A DNA stretch of 13,041 nucleotides, taken from positions 1-13,041 of the forward strand of contig CAMLDZ010000085.1 of NCBI GenBank assembly GCA_946478985.1, in the 5' to 3' direction. The stretch is from an uncultured Solimonas sp. (GTDB lineage Bacteria > Pseudomonadota > Gammaproteobacteria > Nevskiales > Nevskiaceae). Numbering within the stretch: position 1 is the stretch's first letter; the number at the start of each line of letters is the position of its first letter. The translations under genes and the position numbers were made by a program. The notes beneath the pieces were generated by a model, which saw only the letters and a list, made by a program, of their open reading frames with translations, was not told the DNA's origin and did not search any database. This document shows positions 7,395-13,041 of this stretch, in pieces.

Positions 7395-7650
7395 GAAAGC
7401 CTCCTTGCTGTGGGCGGCGGGTGTTGCCGGGACAGCATCGCCGCGCCGCTGACCAAATGAATGCGGTGCTCCGGCGCGCGTAGATCCGCGCGCCGATATA
7501 AAACCGACTGTCGTCGTCAGCATGAAGTTCACGTCGATCCGCAACGCCGCCGCGGCACTGAATTCGGCCTGAACCCCGCGGGGGAGACGGTGCGAAATCG
7601 CATCTGCAGCGCGGCGGCGCAGGGGCGCAGCGCCGATGCTCAGAGCCCGT
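7395..7650. other. Gene-free stretch between the kinase and the stress-gene pair
   Basis: 256 bases with no convincing gene. It should contain the 3' end of the kinase transcript and the promoter of the minus-strand DUF2383 operon. An AT-rich island (gatataaaac, about 7494-7504) could supply a -10 element on the minus strand, but no well-spaced -35 is seen. A palindrome CCCCGCGGGG sits at 7574-7583. No rho-independent terminator with a T-run is visible after the kinase stop. A 15-codon ATG frame on the plus strand at about 7522 lacks support. Confidence 0.6.
7473..7494. repeat. Perfect 8-bp inverted repeat upstream of the DUF2383 operon
   Basis: GGCGCGCG and CGCGCGCC flank a 6-base centre TAGATC. 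It is about 80 bases upstream of the minus-strand start codon and immediately next to the AT-rich island at 7494-7504. There is no adjoining T-run, so it is not a standard terminator. It could be a leader hairpin or an operator; chance is also possible given the GC-rich sequence. Confidence 0.5.
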
Positions 7651-9921
7651 TCAGGCGCGGTCCATCGCTGCCAGCGTCTCGCTCACGGCGCTGCGCACAT
7701 TGTCGAGGCGCCGCCGCGCGACCGGACCGCTGGCCAGCGAGTCGGCGCTGCGCAGCCATTCCTCGACCGCCGCAGTGGTCTGCCGCAGTTGCGCCAGGTG
7801 ATAGAACGCCGCGGTGCCGCGCAACGTGTGCGCGGCCTCGCGCGCTTCGTCCAGCGACTCGGCGTTGACCGCACGTTCCAGCGCCTGGTACTGCTCGGGC
7901 AACTCTTCCTGCAGCAGTGCCAGCAATTCCGGGTCCTGCGCCAGCTTGGCGGCAGAGTGCTGCTGCTTGCGCGCTTCCGGGTCGAGAATCGCCAGCAGCT
8001 GCGATTCGTCGAACGGCTTGATCAGCACCGCATCGGCGCCGGCATCCAGGAAGGCGCGGCGCTCGTCCGGTTCCAGGTAGGCGCTGACGGCGATGATGCG
8101 GCAAGCCGGCGTGCCGCTTTCCTGGGCGCGGATCGAGCGTGCGCAGCCGAGGCCGTCGAGCACCGGCATGTGCGCGTCGAGCAGGACGATTTCCGGCCGC
8201 TCGCGCCGCCAGATCTCGAAGGCCTCGCGGCCGTCGGCGGCTTCCAGCGCCTGCAGGCCGAGATGGCTGCAGATCATCGACAGGTAGCGGCGGTTGACGA
8301 GATTGTTGTCGGCCACCAGCGCGCGCCGTCCGGCCAGCGGCAGGCCGGTCTGCGGGCCCTCGCTGAGCAGGCGGCGCAAATCCAGGTAGAGCCGCTGCCG
8401 CGGGACCGACTTGGGGTGGACGATGCTGGCGCCGGCACCGCGCAGGTGTTCGAGCAGCGACGGTGTCACCGAGTTGACCAGCGCGATTACCGGCACCGGT
8501 TCGGCCTCGGGCTCGGCGGCGGCCTGTTCGAGTACGCGCGTCAGCGAGGTCTGGCCCAGGGTCTGCGCATTGAGGCCGAGCACGATCAGCGCCGGGCGGC
8601 GGCCGCTGCCGGTGTTGAACAGGGCTTCGGCGAGGGCGTCGGCGGACGCGAAGTTCTGCACCGACAGCCCCCAGAATTCCAGCCAGTGCAGCCAGGCCAG
8701 CCGCGCCGCCGGATGCGGTTCGTACAGCCAGACGCGATGATCGCCCAGCGGCTGGTTCTCGTGCGGCGTCGATTCGGCGGCGGCGATCAGCTTGAACGGC
8801 AGCAGCACGCTGAACGTGGAGCCGTGGCCGGGGCTGCTTTCCAGGCTGATCTCGCCGCCCATCAGCTCGGCGAGCTTGCGCGAGATCGACAGGCCCAGGC
8901 CGCTGCTGCCCTGCTGGCTGCGGCCGACCTGGCGAAACGGCTGGAACAGCCGCTCCTGCTGCTCCAGCGCGATGCCGATGCCGGTGTCGGACACCGCGAA
9001 GCGCAGCCAGGTGCGGCCGGACTCCTCGCGCTCGCCCATCACCCGCAGCACCACTTCGCCGCGGGCGGTGAACTTGATGGCGTTGGACAGCAGGTTGGTG
9101 AGGATCTGCCGCAGCCGCTGCGCGTCGCCGCGCAACTCGTGCGGAACGTCGTGGTAGATGATGCGGACCAGTTCGAGGTCCTTCTCGTAGGCCAGCGGCG
9201 CCAGCAGCGCGATGGTGCTCTCGACCGTGTCGTACAGCTCGAAGCGGATTTCGTCGAGCTTGAGCCGGCCGGCCTCGATCCGGCTCCAGTCGAGCAGGTC
9301 GTTGATCATCGTCAGCAGCGCCCGCGCCGATTTGTCGATGGTGTCGAGCTGCTGCATCTGCTCGCTGTCGAGCCGGGTGCGACGCAGCAGATCGGCGTAG
9401 CCGAGGATGCCGGTCAGCGGCGTACGCAGCTCGTGCGACATGCTCGACAGCCGTTCGCTCTGCGCGCGCGCCTCGTCCTGTTCGCGGGCGGCGGCACCGC
9501 GCAGCGTCTGGTTCTGCGCCGCCAGCTGGTCGCGCTCGCGGCGCAGGCGCTGGGTCTGCTCGCCGACGCGCTCGTCGAAGTTGTCGCGCAGCTGGCCGAG
9601 CCGCTCGGCCAGCCGGTTGAGATCCCGGGCCAGATCGCCGCAGATGCCACCCAGGTCGAGGGGGGCGCGGGCTTCCGGGCGGTTGCCGGCGAGATCGCGC
9701 AGGGTGCTGCCGAGCTGGTGCAGCGCGCGGCGCGAGCTGCGGATGGCGACCGTGCCGAGCGCCAGCCCGGCAATGGCGATGCTGACGGCAATGGCGATGC
9801 GCAGCGGCAGCGGCATCTGGAACGGACCGGACGCGATCCACATGCAAGTCGCCACCAGCAGCGCCAGCAGCGTGCAGAACGCCCAGAAGCCCGGCAGGGG
9901 GCGGTGGCTGTACTCGCTCAC
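7651..9921 (-). CDS. GacS/BarA-type tripartite hybrid histidine kinase
   Basis: Membrane sensor kinase with an internal phosphorelay, probably feeding a GacA/UvrY-type regulator (inference). 756 residues: two membrane helices (about 12-30 and 41-60) separated by only about 10 residues, a HAMP-like and coiled-coil region (61-160), the H-box SMSHELRTP with His163, N-box NLLSNAIKF (Asn280), DTGIGI (312-317), GLGLSI (341-346), a degenerate receiver-like linker (about 394-520), a receiver (531-645) with phospho-acceptor Asp582, Ser613 and Lys635, and an HPt domain with His698 in AAHTLRGTAAF. GacS and BarA are about 917 residues; most of the difference is the missing periplasmic domain. The second acidic position of the receiver is Asn539. 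Start GTG at 9921; a TTG two codons upstream (9927) is better spaced from AGAGG and may be used. Divergent from cysM across 33 bases. RpfC-like kinases are an alternative but have more membrane helices. Confidence 0.88.
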   Translation of the reverse strand: MSEYSHRPLPGFWAFCTLLALLVATCMWIASGPFQMPLPLRIAIAVSIAIAGLALGTVAIRSSRRALHQLGSTLRDLAGNRPEARAPLDLGGICGDLARDLNRLAERLGQLRDNFDERVGEQTQRLRRERDQLAAQNQTLRGAAAREQDEARAQSERLSSMSHELRTPLTGILGYADLLRRTRLDSEQMQQLDTIDKSARALLTMINDLLDWSRIEAGRLKLDEIRFELYDTVESTIALLAPLAYEKDLELVRIIYHDVPHELRGDAQRLRQILTNLLSNAIKFTARGEVVLRVMGEREESGRTWLRFAVSDTGIGIALEQQERLFQPFRQVGRSQQGSSGLGLSISRKLAELMGGEISLESSPGHGSTFSVLLPFKLIAAAESTPHENQPLGDHRVWLYEPHPAARLAWLHWLEFWGLSVQNFASADALAEALFNTGSGRRPALIVLGLNAQTLGQTSLTRVLEQAAAEPEAEPVPVIALVNSVTPSLLEHLRGAGASIVHPKSVPRQRLYLDLRRLLSEGPQTGLPLAGRRALVADNNLVNRRYLSMICSHLGLQALEAADGREAFEIWRRERPEIVLLDAHMPVLDGLGCARSIRAQESGTPACRIIAVSAYLEPDERRAFLDAGADAVLIKPFDESQLLAILDPEARKQQHSAAKLAQDPELLALLQEELPEQYQALERAVNAESLDEAREAAHTLRGTAAFYHLAQLRQTTAAVEEWLRSADSLASGPVARRRLDNVRSAVSETLAAMDRA

Positions 9922-9942
9922 TCTCAAAGCGGACCTCTGGCG

Positions 9943-9948
9943 TAAAAT
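9943..9948 (+). promoter_or_regulatory. Candidate -10 element of cysM, implying a leaderless mRNA
   Basis: TAAAAT matches the -10 consensus at 5 of 6 positions and ends six bases before the cysM ATG. Transcription from it would start at or next to the A of the start codon. No Shine-Dalgarno sequence precedes the ATG, which agrees with leaderless translation. The -35 is poor (CTCTCA at 9921-9926, 16-base spacer). The element lies in the 33-base gap shared with the divergent kinase gene. Confidence 0.4.
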
Positions 9949-9954
9949 TCGCGC

Positions 9955-10845
9955 ATGACCTACCCGACTCTCGCCGATTCTATCGGCAACACGCCGCTCG
10001 CCCAGCTCAAGCGCCTGCCCGGCATCGGCAACAACACGCTGCTGGTCAAGCTGGAAGGCAACAACCCCGCCGGTTCGGTCAAGGACCGTCCGGCATATTC
10101 GATGATCCGGCGCGCCGAGGAACGCGGGGAGATCAAGCCGGGCGACGTGCTGATCGAAGCGACCAGCGGCAACACCGGCATCGCCCTGGCGATGGCGGCC
10201 GCCGTCAAAGGCTACAAGATGCGCCTGATCATGCCGGCGCATCTGTCGGTAGAACGCCGCGCGGTGATGAAGGCATTCGGCGCGGAAGTGGTGCTGGTGA
10301 CCCAGCAGGAAGGCATGGAAGGCGCACGCGACCTGGCGCTGCAGATGCAGGCCGAGGGGCAGGGCAAGGTGCTCGACCAGTTCGGCAACCCGGACAACCC
10401 GCGCGCGCACTACGAAGGTACCGCGCCGGAGATCTGGAAGGCCACGGACGGCCGCATCACGCACTTCGTGTCGAGCATGGGCACCACCGGCACGATCATG
10501 GGCTGCTCGCGCTACTTCAAGGAACAGAACCCGAAGCTGCAGGTGGTCGGCGTGCAGCCGGACGGCGAGTCGTCGATTCCCGGCATCCGCAAGTGGCCGG
10601 AAGCCTACCTGCCGACGATCTTCGAGGCGCAGCGCGTCGATCGCGTCATCGAGGTGTCGGCCAAGGACGCCGAGGACACCATGCGCCTGGCCGGCACCGT
10701 TGAAGGCCTGTTCTGCGGGCCTTCCTCCGGCGGCGCGCTGTGGGCGGCGCTGCAGCTGTGCCGGCAGGTCGAGAACGCGACCATCGTCAGCATCGTCTGC
10801 GACCGCGGCGACCGTTACATCTCCACCGGCGTGTTTCCTTCGTGA
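9955..10845 (+). CDS. cysM: Cysteine synthase B (CysM)
   Basis: PLP-dependent O-acetylserine sulfhydrylase B that makes cysteine from O-acetylserine and sulfide, and in the CysM subfamily can also use thiosulfate. 296 residues (E. coli CysM 303). PLP lysine is Lys43 in NNPAGSVKDRPA; the substrate loop is TSGNTG (70-75), the phosphate-binding loop is GTTGT (176-180), and the C-terminal serine motif is CGPSSGGA (254-261). SSIPGIRKWP and CDRGDRYISTG mark CysM rather than CysK. Cytoplasmic. The ATG has no ribosome-binding site and lies six bases after a TAAAAT box. The TGA overlaps the GTG of the exonuclease gene by four bases, so the two are translationally coupled. Cysteine synthase next to a GacS-type kinase and rlmD resembles the order in pseudomonads. 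Confidence 0.96.
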   Translation: MTYPTLADSIGNTPLAQLKRLPGIGNNTLLVKLEGNNPAGSVKDRPAYSMIRRAEERGEIKPGDVLIEATSGNTGIALAMAAAVKGYKMRLIMPAHLSVERRAVMKAFGAEVVLVTQQEGMEGARDLALQMQAEGQGKVLDQFGNPDNPRAHYEGTAPEIWKATDGRITHFVSSMGTTGTIMGCSRYFKEQNPKLQVVGVQPDGESSIPGIRKWPEAYLPTIFEAQRVDRVIEVSAKDAEDTMRLAGTVEGLFCGPSSGGALWAALQLCRQVENATIVSIVCDRGDRYISTGVFPS

Positions 10846-11627
10846 GCTTCAAGGAACCGGTGCTGGTCTTCGACATCGAGACGATTCCCGATCTCGACGG
10901 CGGCCGCCGCGTGATGAATCTCGACGGCATGGCCGACGACGCCGTGTGGATGGCGATGAAGACCGAGCGCCTGGCCAAGCGCGGCAACGACTTCATGCCG
11001 GCGCATCTGCAGCGCGTGGTGGCGATCTCGGTGAGCTTGCGCCACAACGATGGTTTCAAGTGCTGGTCGATCGGCGACGACTCGGCCTCCGAAGGCGAGA
11101 TCATCCAGCGCTTCTTCGACGGCATCGAGAAGTACCGGCCGGTGATCGTGTCGTGGAACGGCGGCGGCTTCGACCTGCCGGTGCTGCACTACCGCGCGCT
11201 GATCCACGGCTGCACCGCGCCGCGCTACTGGGACACCGGAGCCTTCGACCGCGAGACCAAGTGGGACAACTACCTGTCGCGCTATCAATTCCGGCACACC
11301 GATCTGATGGACGTGCTGGCGCTGTACACCGGCCGCCAGAACGCGCCGCTCAACGAGATCGCGCTGCTGCTGGGCTTCCCCGGCAAGCTGGGCATGGACG
11401 GCTCCAAGGTTTTCGACGCCTACAAGGCCGGTGACCTGGCCGGCATCCGCGCCTACTGCGAGACCGACGTGCTCAACACCTGGCTGGTCTATCTGCGCTT
11501 CGAACTGCTGCGCGGCCGCCTGACGCAGGAGCAGCATCAGGCCGAGGAAGACCGCGTGCGCGCCTGGCTCGAAGCGCAGGGCCAGCCGCATTTCGGCGAG
11601 TTCCTCGAAGGCTGGATCGGTGCGTAG
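10842..11627 (+). CDS. PolB-like DEDDy 3'-5' exonuclease domain protein
   Basis: Stand-alone proofreading-type exonuclease of the DNA_pol_B_exo2 group, 261 residues, with no polymerase domain. Three exonuclease motifs are present: Exo I FDIET with Asp11 and Glu13, Exo II SWNGGGFDLPVL with Asp111, and Exo III YCETD with Tyr205 and Asp209 (YxxxD, hence DEDDy). The family uses two metal ions to remove 3' nucleotides; whether the substrate here is DNA or RNA is unknown. The GTG start overlaps the cysM stop (GTGA); it gives the expected short lead-in VSFKEPVLVF before Exo I. Upstream in-frame sequence is cysM in another frame. Its last eight bases overlap the rlmD start. A role in nucleic acid maintenance is likely; a link to rRNA methylation by RlmD is only positional. 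Confidence 0.9.
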   Translation: MSFKEPVLVFDIETIPDLDGGRRVMNLDGMADDAVWMAMKTERLAKRGNDFMPAHLQRVVAISVSLRHNDGFKCWSIGDDSASEGEIIQRFFDGIEKYRPVIVSWNGGGFDLPVLHYRALIHGCTAPRYWDTGAFDRETKWDNYLSRYQFRHTDLMDVLALYTGRQNAPLNEIALLLGFPGKLGMDGSKVFDAYKAGDLAGIRAYCETDVLNTWLVYLRFELLRGRLTQEQHQAEEDRVRAWLEAQGQPHFGEFLEGWIGA

Positions 11628-12936
11628 CCGGCCCAAGGCGCCGCCGGCCGGCGAATTCGCAGCGGACGTTCTCGATCTCGATCACGAAGGCCGTGGCTTT
11701 GCGCGCGTCGCCGGCAAGGCCACCTTCATCACCGACGCGCTGCCCGGGGAGCGCGTGCGCTTCCGCTATCTGCGCAGCTCGAAGCAGGTCGACGAGGCGC
11801 AGTGCACCGCGGTGGAGACCGCCTCGCCGTATCGCGTCGAACCCGGCTGCGAGCATTTCGGTACCTGCGGCGGCTGCTCGATGCAGCATCTGCACAGCAG
11901 CCAGCAGATCCTGTTCAAGCAGAAGCAGCTGCTGAGCCAGCTCAACAACATCGCCAAGCTCAAGCCGGAGACGATCGCCGCGCCGATCACCGGCCCGGTC
12001 TGGGGCTACCGCCGCCGGGCGCGGCTCGGCGTGCAGTACGTGGCACAGCGCGGCGGCGCGCTGGTCGGGTTTCGCGAGCGCGAGTCCAACCTGCTCGCGC
12101 AGCTCAAGTCCTGTGCGGTGCTCGATCCGCGCGTCGGTGAGAAGCTCGACGTGCTCGGCGCACTGATCGCGCAGCTGTCGATCCGTCGCCAGCTGCCGCA
12201 GATCGAACTGGCCTGCGCCGATACCGTCGCGCTGGTGCTGCGCGTGCTGGCGCCGCCCAGCGAGGCCGACCTGGCCCTGCTGCGCGAGGCCGCGGCCACG
12301 CACGGCTTCACCTTCTACCTGCAGAGCGGCGGCCCGGACAGCATCCGCCCGCTCGACGAGCCGGTGCCGCCGCTGGCCTACTCGCCGGACGGCAGCGCGC
12401 TGTCGCTGCAGTTCGAGCCGACCGACTTCATCCAGGTCAACGGCGGCATCAGCCAGCAGACCGTCAATCAGGCGCTGGACTGGCTGGAGCTGACGCCGGG
12501 CGAGCGCGTGCTGGAGCTGTTCTGCGGGCTCGGCAACTTCTCGCTGCCGCTGGCACGTCGCGGTGCGCAGGTGCTGGCGGTGGAAGGCGACAGGGGCCTG
12601 GTGCAGCGCGCGCGCGCCAACGCCGAGCGCAACGGCCTGGCGATCCGCTTCGAGAAAGCGGATCTGTTCACCGCGCGTGGTGACGAGGACTGGCTGCAGC
12701 AAGCCTTCGACAAGCTGCTGCTCGACCCGCCGCGCGCCGGTGCGCGCGAGATCCTGCCGCTGGTGGTCAAGCGCAAGCCGAGCCGCATCGTGTATGTGTC
12801 CTGCCATCCCGGCACCTTGGCACGGGATGCGGGCACGCTGGTGCATGAGTTTGGCTATCGGCTGACGCGTGCCGGCGTGATGGACATGTTTCCGCATACG
12901 AGCCATGTCGAGAGCATGGCTTTGTTTGAGCGGTGA
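11620..12936 (+). CDS. rlmD: 23S rRNA (uracil-1939-C5)-methyltransferase RlmD
   Basis: SAM-dependent methyltransferase that makes m5U1939 in 23S rRNA. 438 residues (E. coli RlmD 433). An N-terminal TRAM domain (about 12-68) precedes the 4Fe-4S cysteines Cys77, Cys83, Cys86 and Cys165 (CEHFGTCGGC, then LKSCAVLDP). The Rossmann methyltransferase domain has LELFCGLGNFSLPLA (298-312), LLLDPPRAGA (366-375), catalytic Cys395 in YVSCHP, and the general base Glu431 in MFPHTSHVESM. The Fe-S spacing and length favour RlmD over RlmC or TrmA. The family more often reads SCNP; SCHP is a mild variant. The GTG start lies within the end of the exonuclease gene (8-base overlap). In related genomes relA often follows rlmD; here an intergenic repeat follows instead, at least for 105 bases. 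Confidence 0.95.
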   Translation: MRSRPKAPPAGEFAADVLDLDHEGRGFARVAGKATFITDALPGERVRFRYLRSSKQVDEAQCTAVETASPYRVEPGCEHFGTCGGCSMQHLHSSQQILFKQKQLLSQLNNIAKLKPETIAAPITGPVWGYRRRARLGVQYVAQRGGALVGFRERESNLLAQLKSCAVLDPRVGEKLDVLGALIAQLSIRRQLPQIELACADTVALVLRVLAPPSEADLALLREAAATHGFTFYLQSGGPDSIRPLDEPVPPLAYSPDGSALSLQFEPTDFIQVNGGISQQTVNQALDWLELTPGERVLELFCGLGNFSLPLARRGAQVLAVEGDRGLVQRARANAERNGLAIRFEKADLFTARGDEDWLQQAFDKLLLDPPRAGAREILPLVVKRKPSRIVYVSCHPGTLARDAGTLVHEFGYRLTRAGVMDMFPHTSHVESMALFER

Positions 12937-12985
12937 GCGCCGTGCCGGGTTTGGGAGTTACAACGCGCTTTGGTTCTTTGGGCGT

Positions 12986-13002
12986 AGGGCGTCTTTCGCC
13001 CT
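12986..13002. repeat. Small hairpin downstream of rlmD
   Basis: AGGGCG and CGCCCT pair perfectly around a TCTTT loop, 50 bases after the rlmD stop. No T-run follows directly, so it is not a textbook terminator by itself. It lies within the low-complexity tail that also contains the larger inverted repeat at the window edge. Confidence 0.5.
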
Positions 13003-13017
13003 TGCGGGGCGACCTTC

Positions 13018-13041
13018 TTTTCTTTGCTCGTGCAAAGAAAA
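13018..13041. repeat. Inverted repeat at the right edge, cut by the window end
   Basis: TTTTCTTTGC and GCAAAGAAAA form a perfect 10-bp inverted repeat around TCGT; the right arm ends on the last base, so the palindrome may extend further (the left side continues outward as CCTTC). The sequence resembles the CTTTCTTTGC...GCAAAGAAAG intergenic repeats I recall as common in Xanthomonadales and some betaproteobacteria. It could act as a bidirectional terminator or a dispersed repeat unit. Confidence 0.65.

Noticed and set aside
7395..7544. 50-residue N-terminal extension of the DUF2383 protein
   Set aside because: A strong AAGGAGG ribosome-binding site sits just upstream of the ATG at 7394, and the extension has no family similarity that I can see.
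7522..7569. Small plus-strand ORF of 15 codons in the intergenic region
   Set aside because: No ribosome-binding site, no promoter and too short to judge.
7574..7583. CCCCGCGGGG palindrome as a terminator for the kinase gene
   Set aside because: Short palindrome with no loop and no T-run on either strand; expected by chance in sequence of this composition.
7640..9847. A second 735-codon minus-strand frame overlapping the kinase
   Set aside because: Arg/Pro/Ala-rich composition and no domain; a shifted reading of the real kinase frame.
7636..9945. A 769-codon open frame on the plus strand fully antisense to the hybrid kinase
   Set aside because: Its translation is low-complexity and rich in Arg, Gln, Ala and Gly with no recognisable domain. 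It arises because a GC-rich gene with strong third-position bias leaves other frames open; the minus-strand frame has clear kinase motifs.
9922..10464. N-terminal extension of the kinase frame over cysM
   Set aside because: This stretch is antisense to conserved cysM codons and encodes nothing kinase-like; the membrane helices begin right after the GTG at 9921.
11473..12906. Long minus-strand frame antisense to rlmD
   Set aside because: The Gln, Arg and Ala-rich translation lacks any motif; rlmD on the plus strand has all expected cysteines and methyltransferase motifs.
1..13041. Search for mobile elements, CRISPR arrays, tRNA/rRNA genes, toxin-antitoxin or defence genes
   Set aside because: None seen: no transposase or integrase motifs, no direct-repeat arrays, no tRNA-like cloverleaf, and all long coding frames are assigned to core or stress genes.

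Overview
The window is a G+C-rich chromosomal segment of a gammaproteobacterium. The order lepA-lepB-DUF4845-rnc-era-recO-pdxJ-acpS is the classic gammaproteobacterial housekeeping cluster. A GacS/BarA-type hybrid kinase divergent from cysM and rlmD resembles arrangements I recall from pseudomonads and, for barA-rlmD, enterobacteria. Base composition and gene style would fit the Xanthomonadales/Nevskiales side of the class, but that placement is inference.

Layout. Positions 1-6435 (+): a co-directional cluster covering translation (LepA, 5'-truncated by the window edge), protein export (LepB, DUF4845 membrane protein), RNA processing and ribosome assembly (RNase III, Era), recombination repair (RecO), PLP synthesis (PdxJ) and acyl-carrier-protein activation (AcpS). 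Spacings are short or overlapping, so translational coupling is likely; a candidate internal promoter lies ahead of pdxJ. Positions 6432-7394 (-): a two-gene unit encoding a DUF2383/PA2169-type four-helix protein and a PNPOx-like flavin-binding general stress protein, converging on acpS with overlapping stop codons. Positions 7395-7650: a gene-free stretch of 256 bases with a perfect 8-bp inverted repeat upstream of the stress pair. Positions 7651-9921 (-): a tripartite hybrid histidine kinase of GacS/BarA architecture, but with almost no periplasmic sensor region. Positions 9955-12936 (+): cysM, a DEDDy 3'-5' exonuclease of the PolB-like family, and rlmD, each overlapping the next. Positions 12937-13041: an intergenic tail carrying hairpins and an inverted repeat cut by the window end.

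The genes are overwhelmingly conserved core functions. I see no phage, CRISPR, toxin-antitoxin, transposase, tRNA or rRNA, and nothing amounting to a new multi-gene system. The points worth a second look are local: the sensor-less GacS-like kinase with an altered receiver pocket, an acidic GEDG loop in the Era KH domain, a possibly leaderless cysM in a 33-bp divergent promoter region, unusual residues in AcpS, and the repeat at the right edge.
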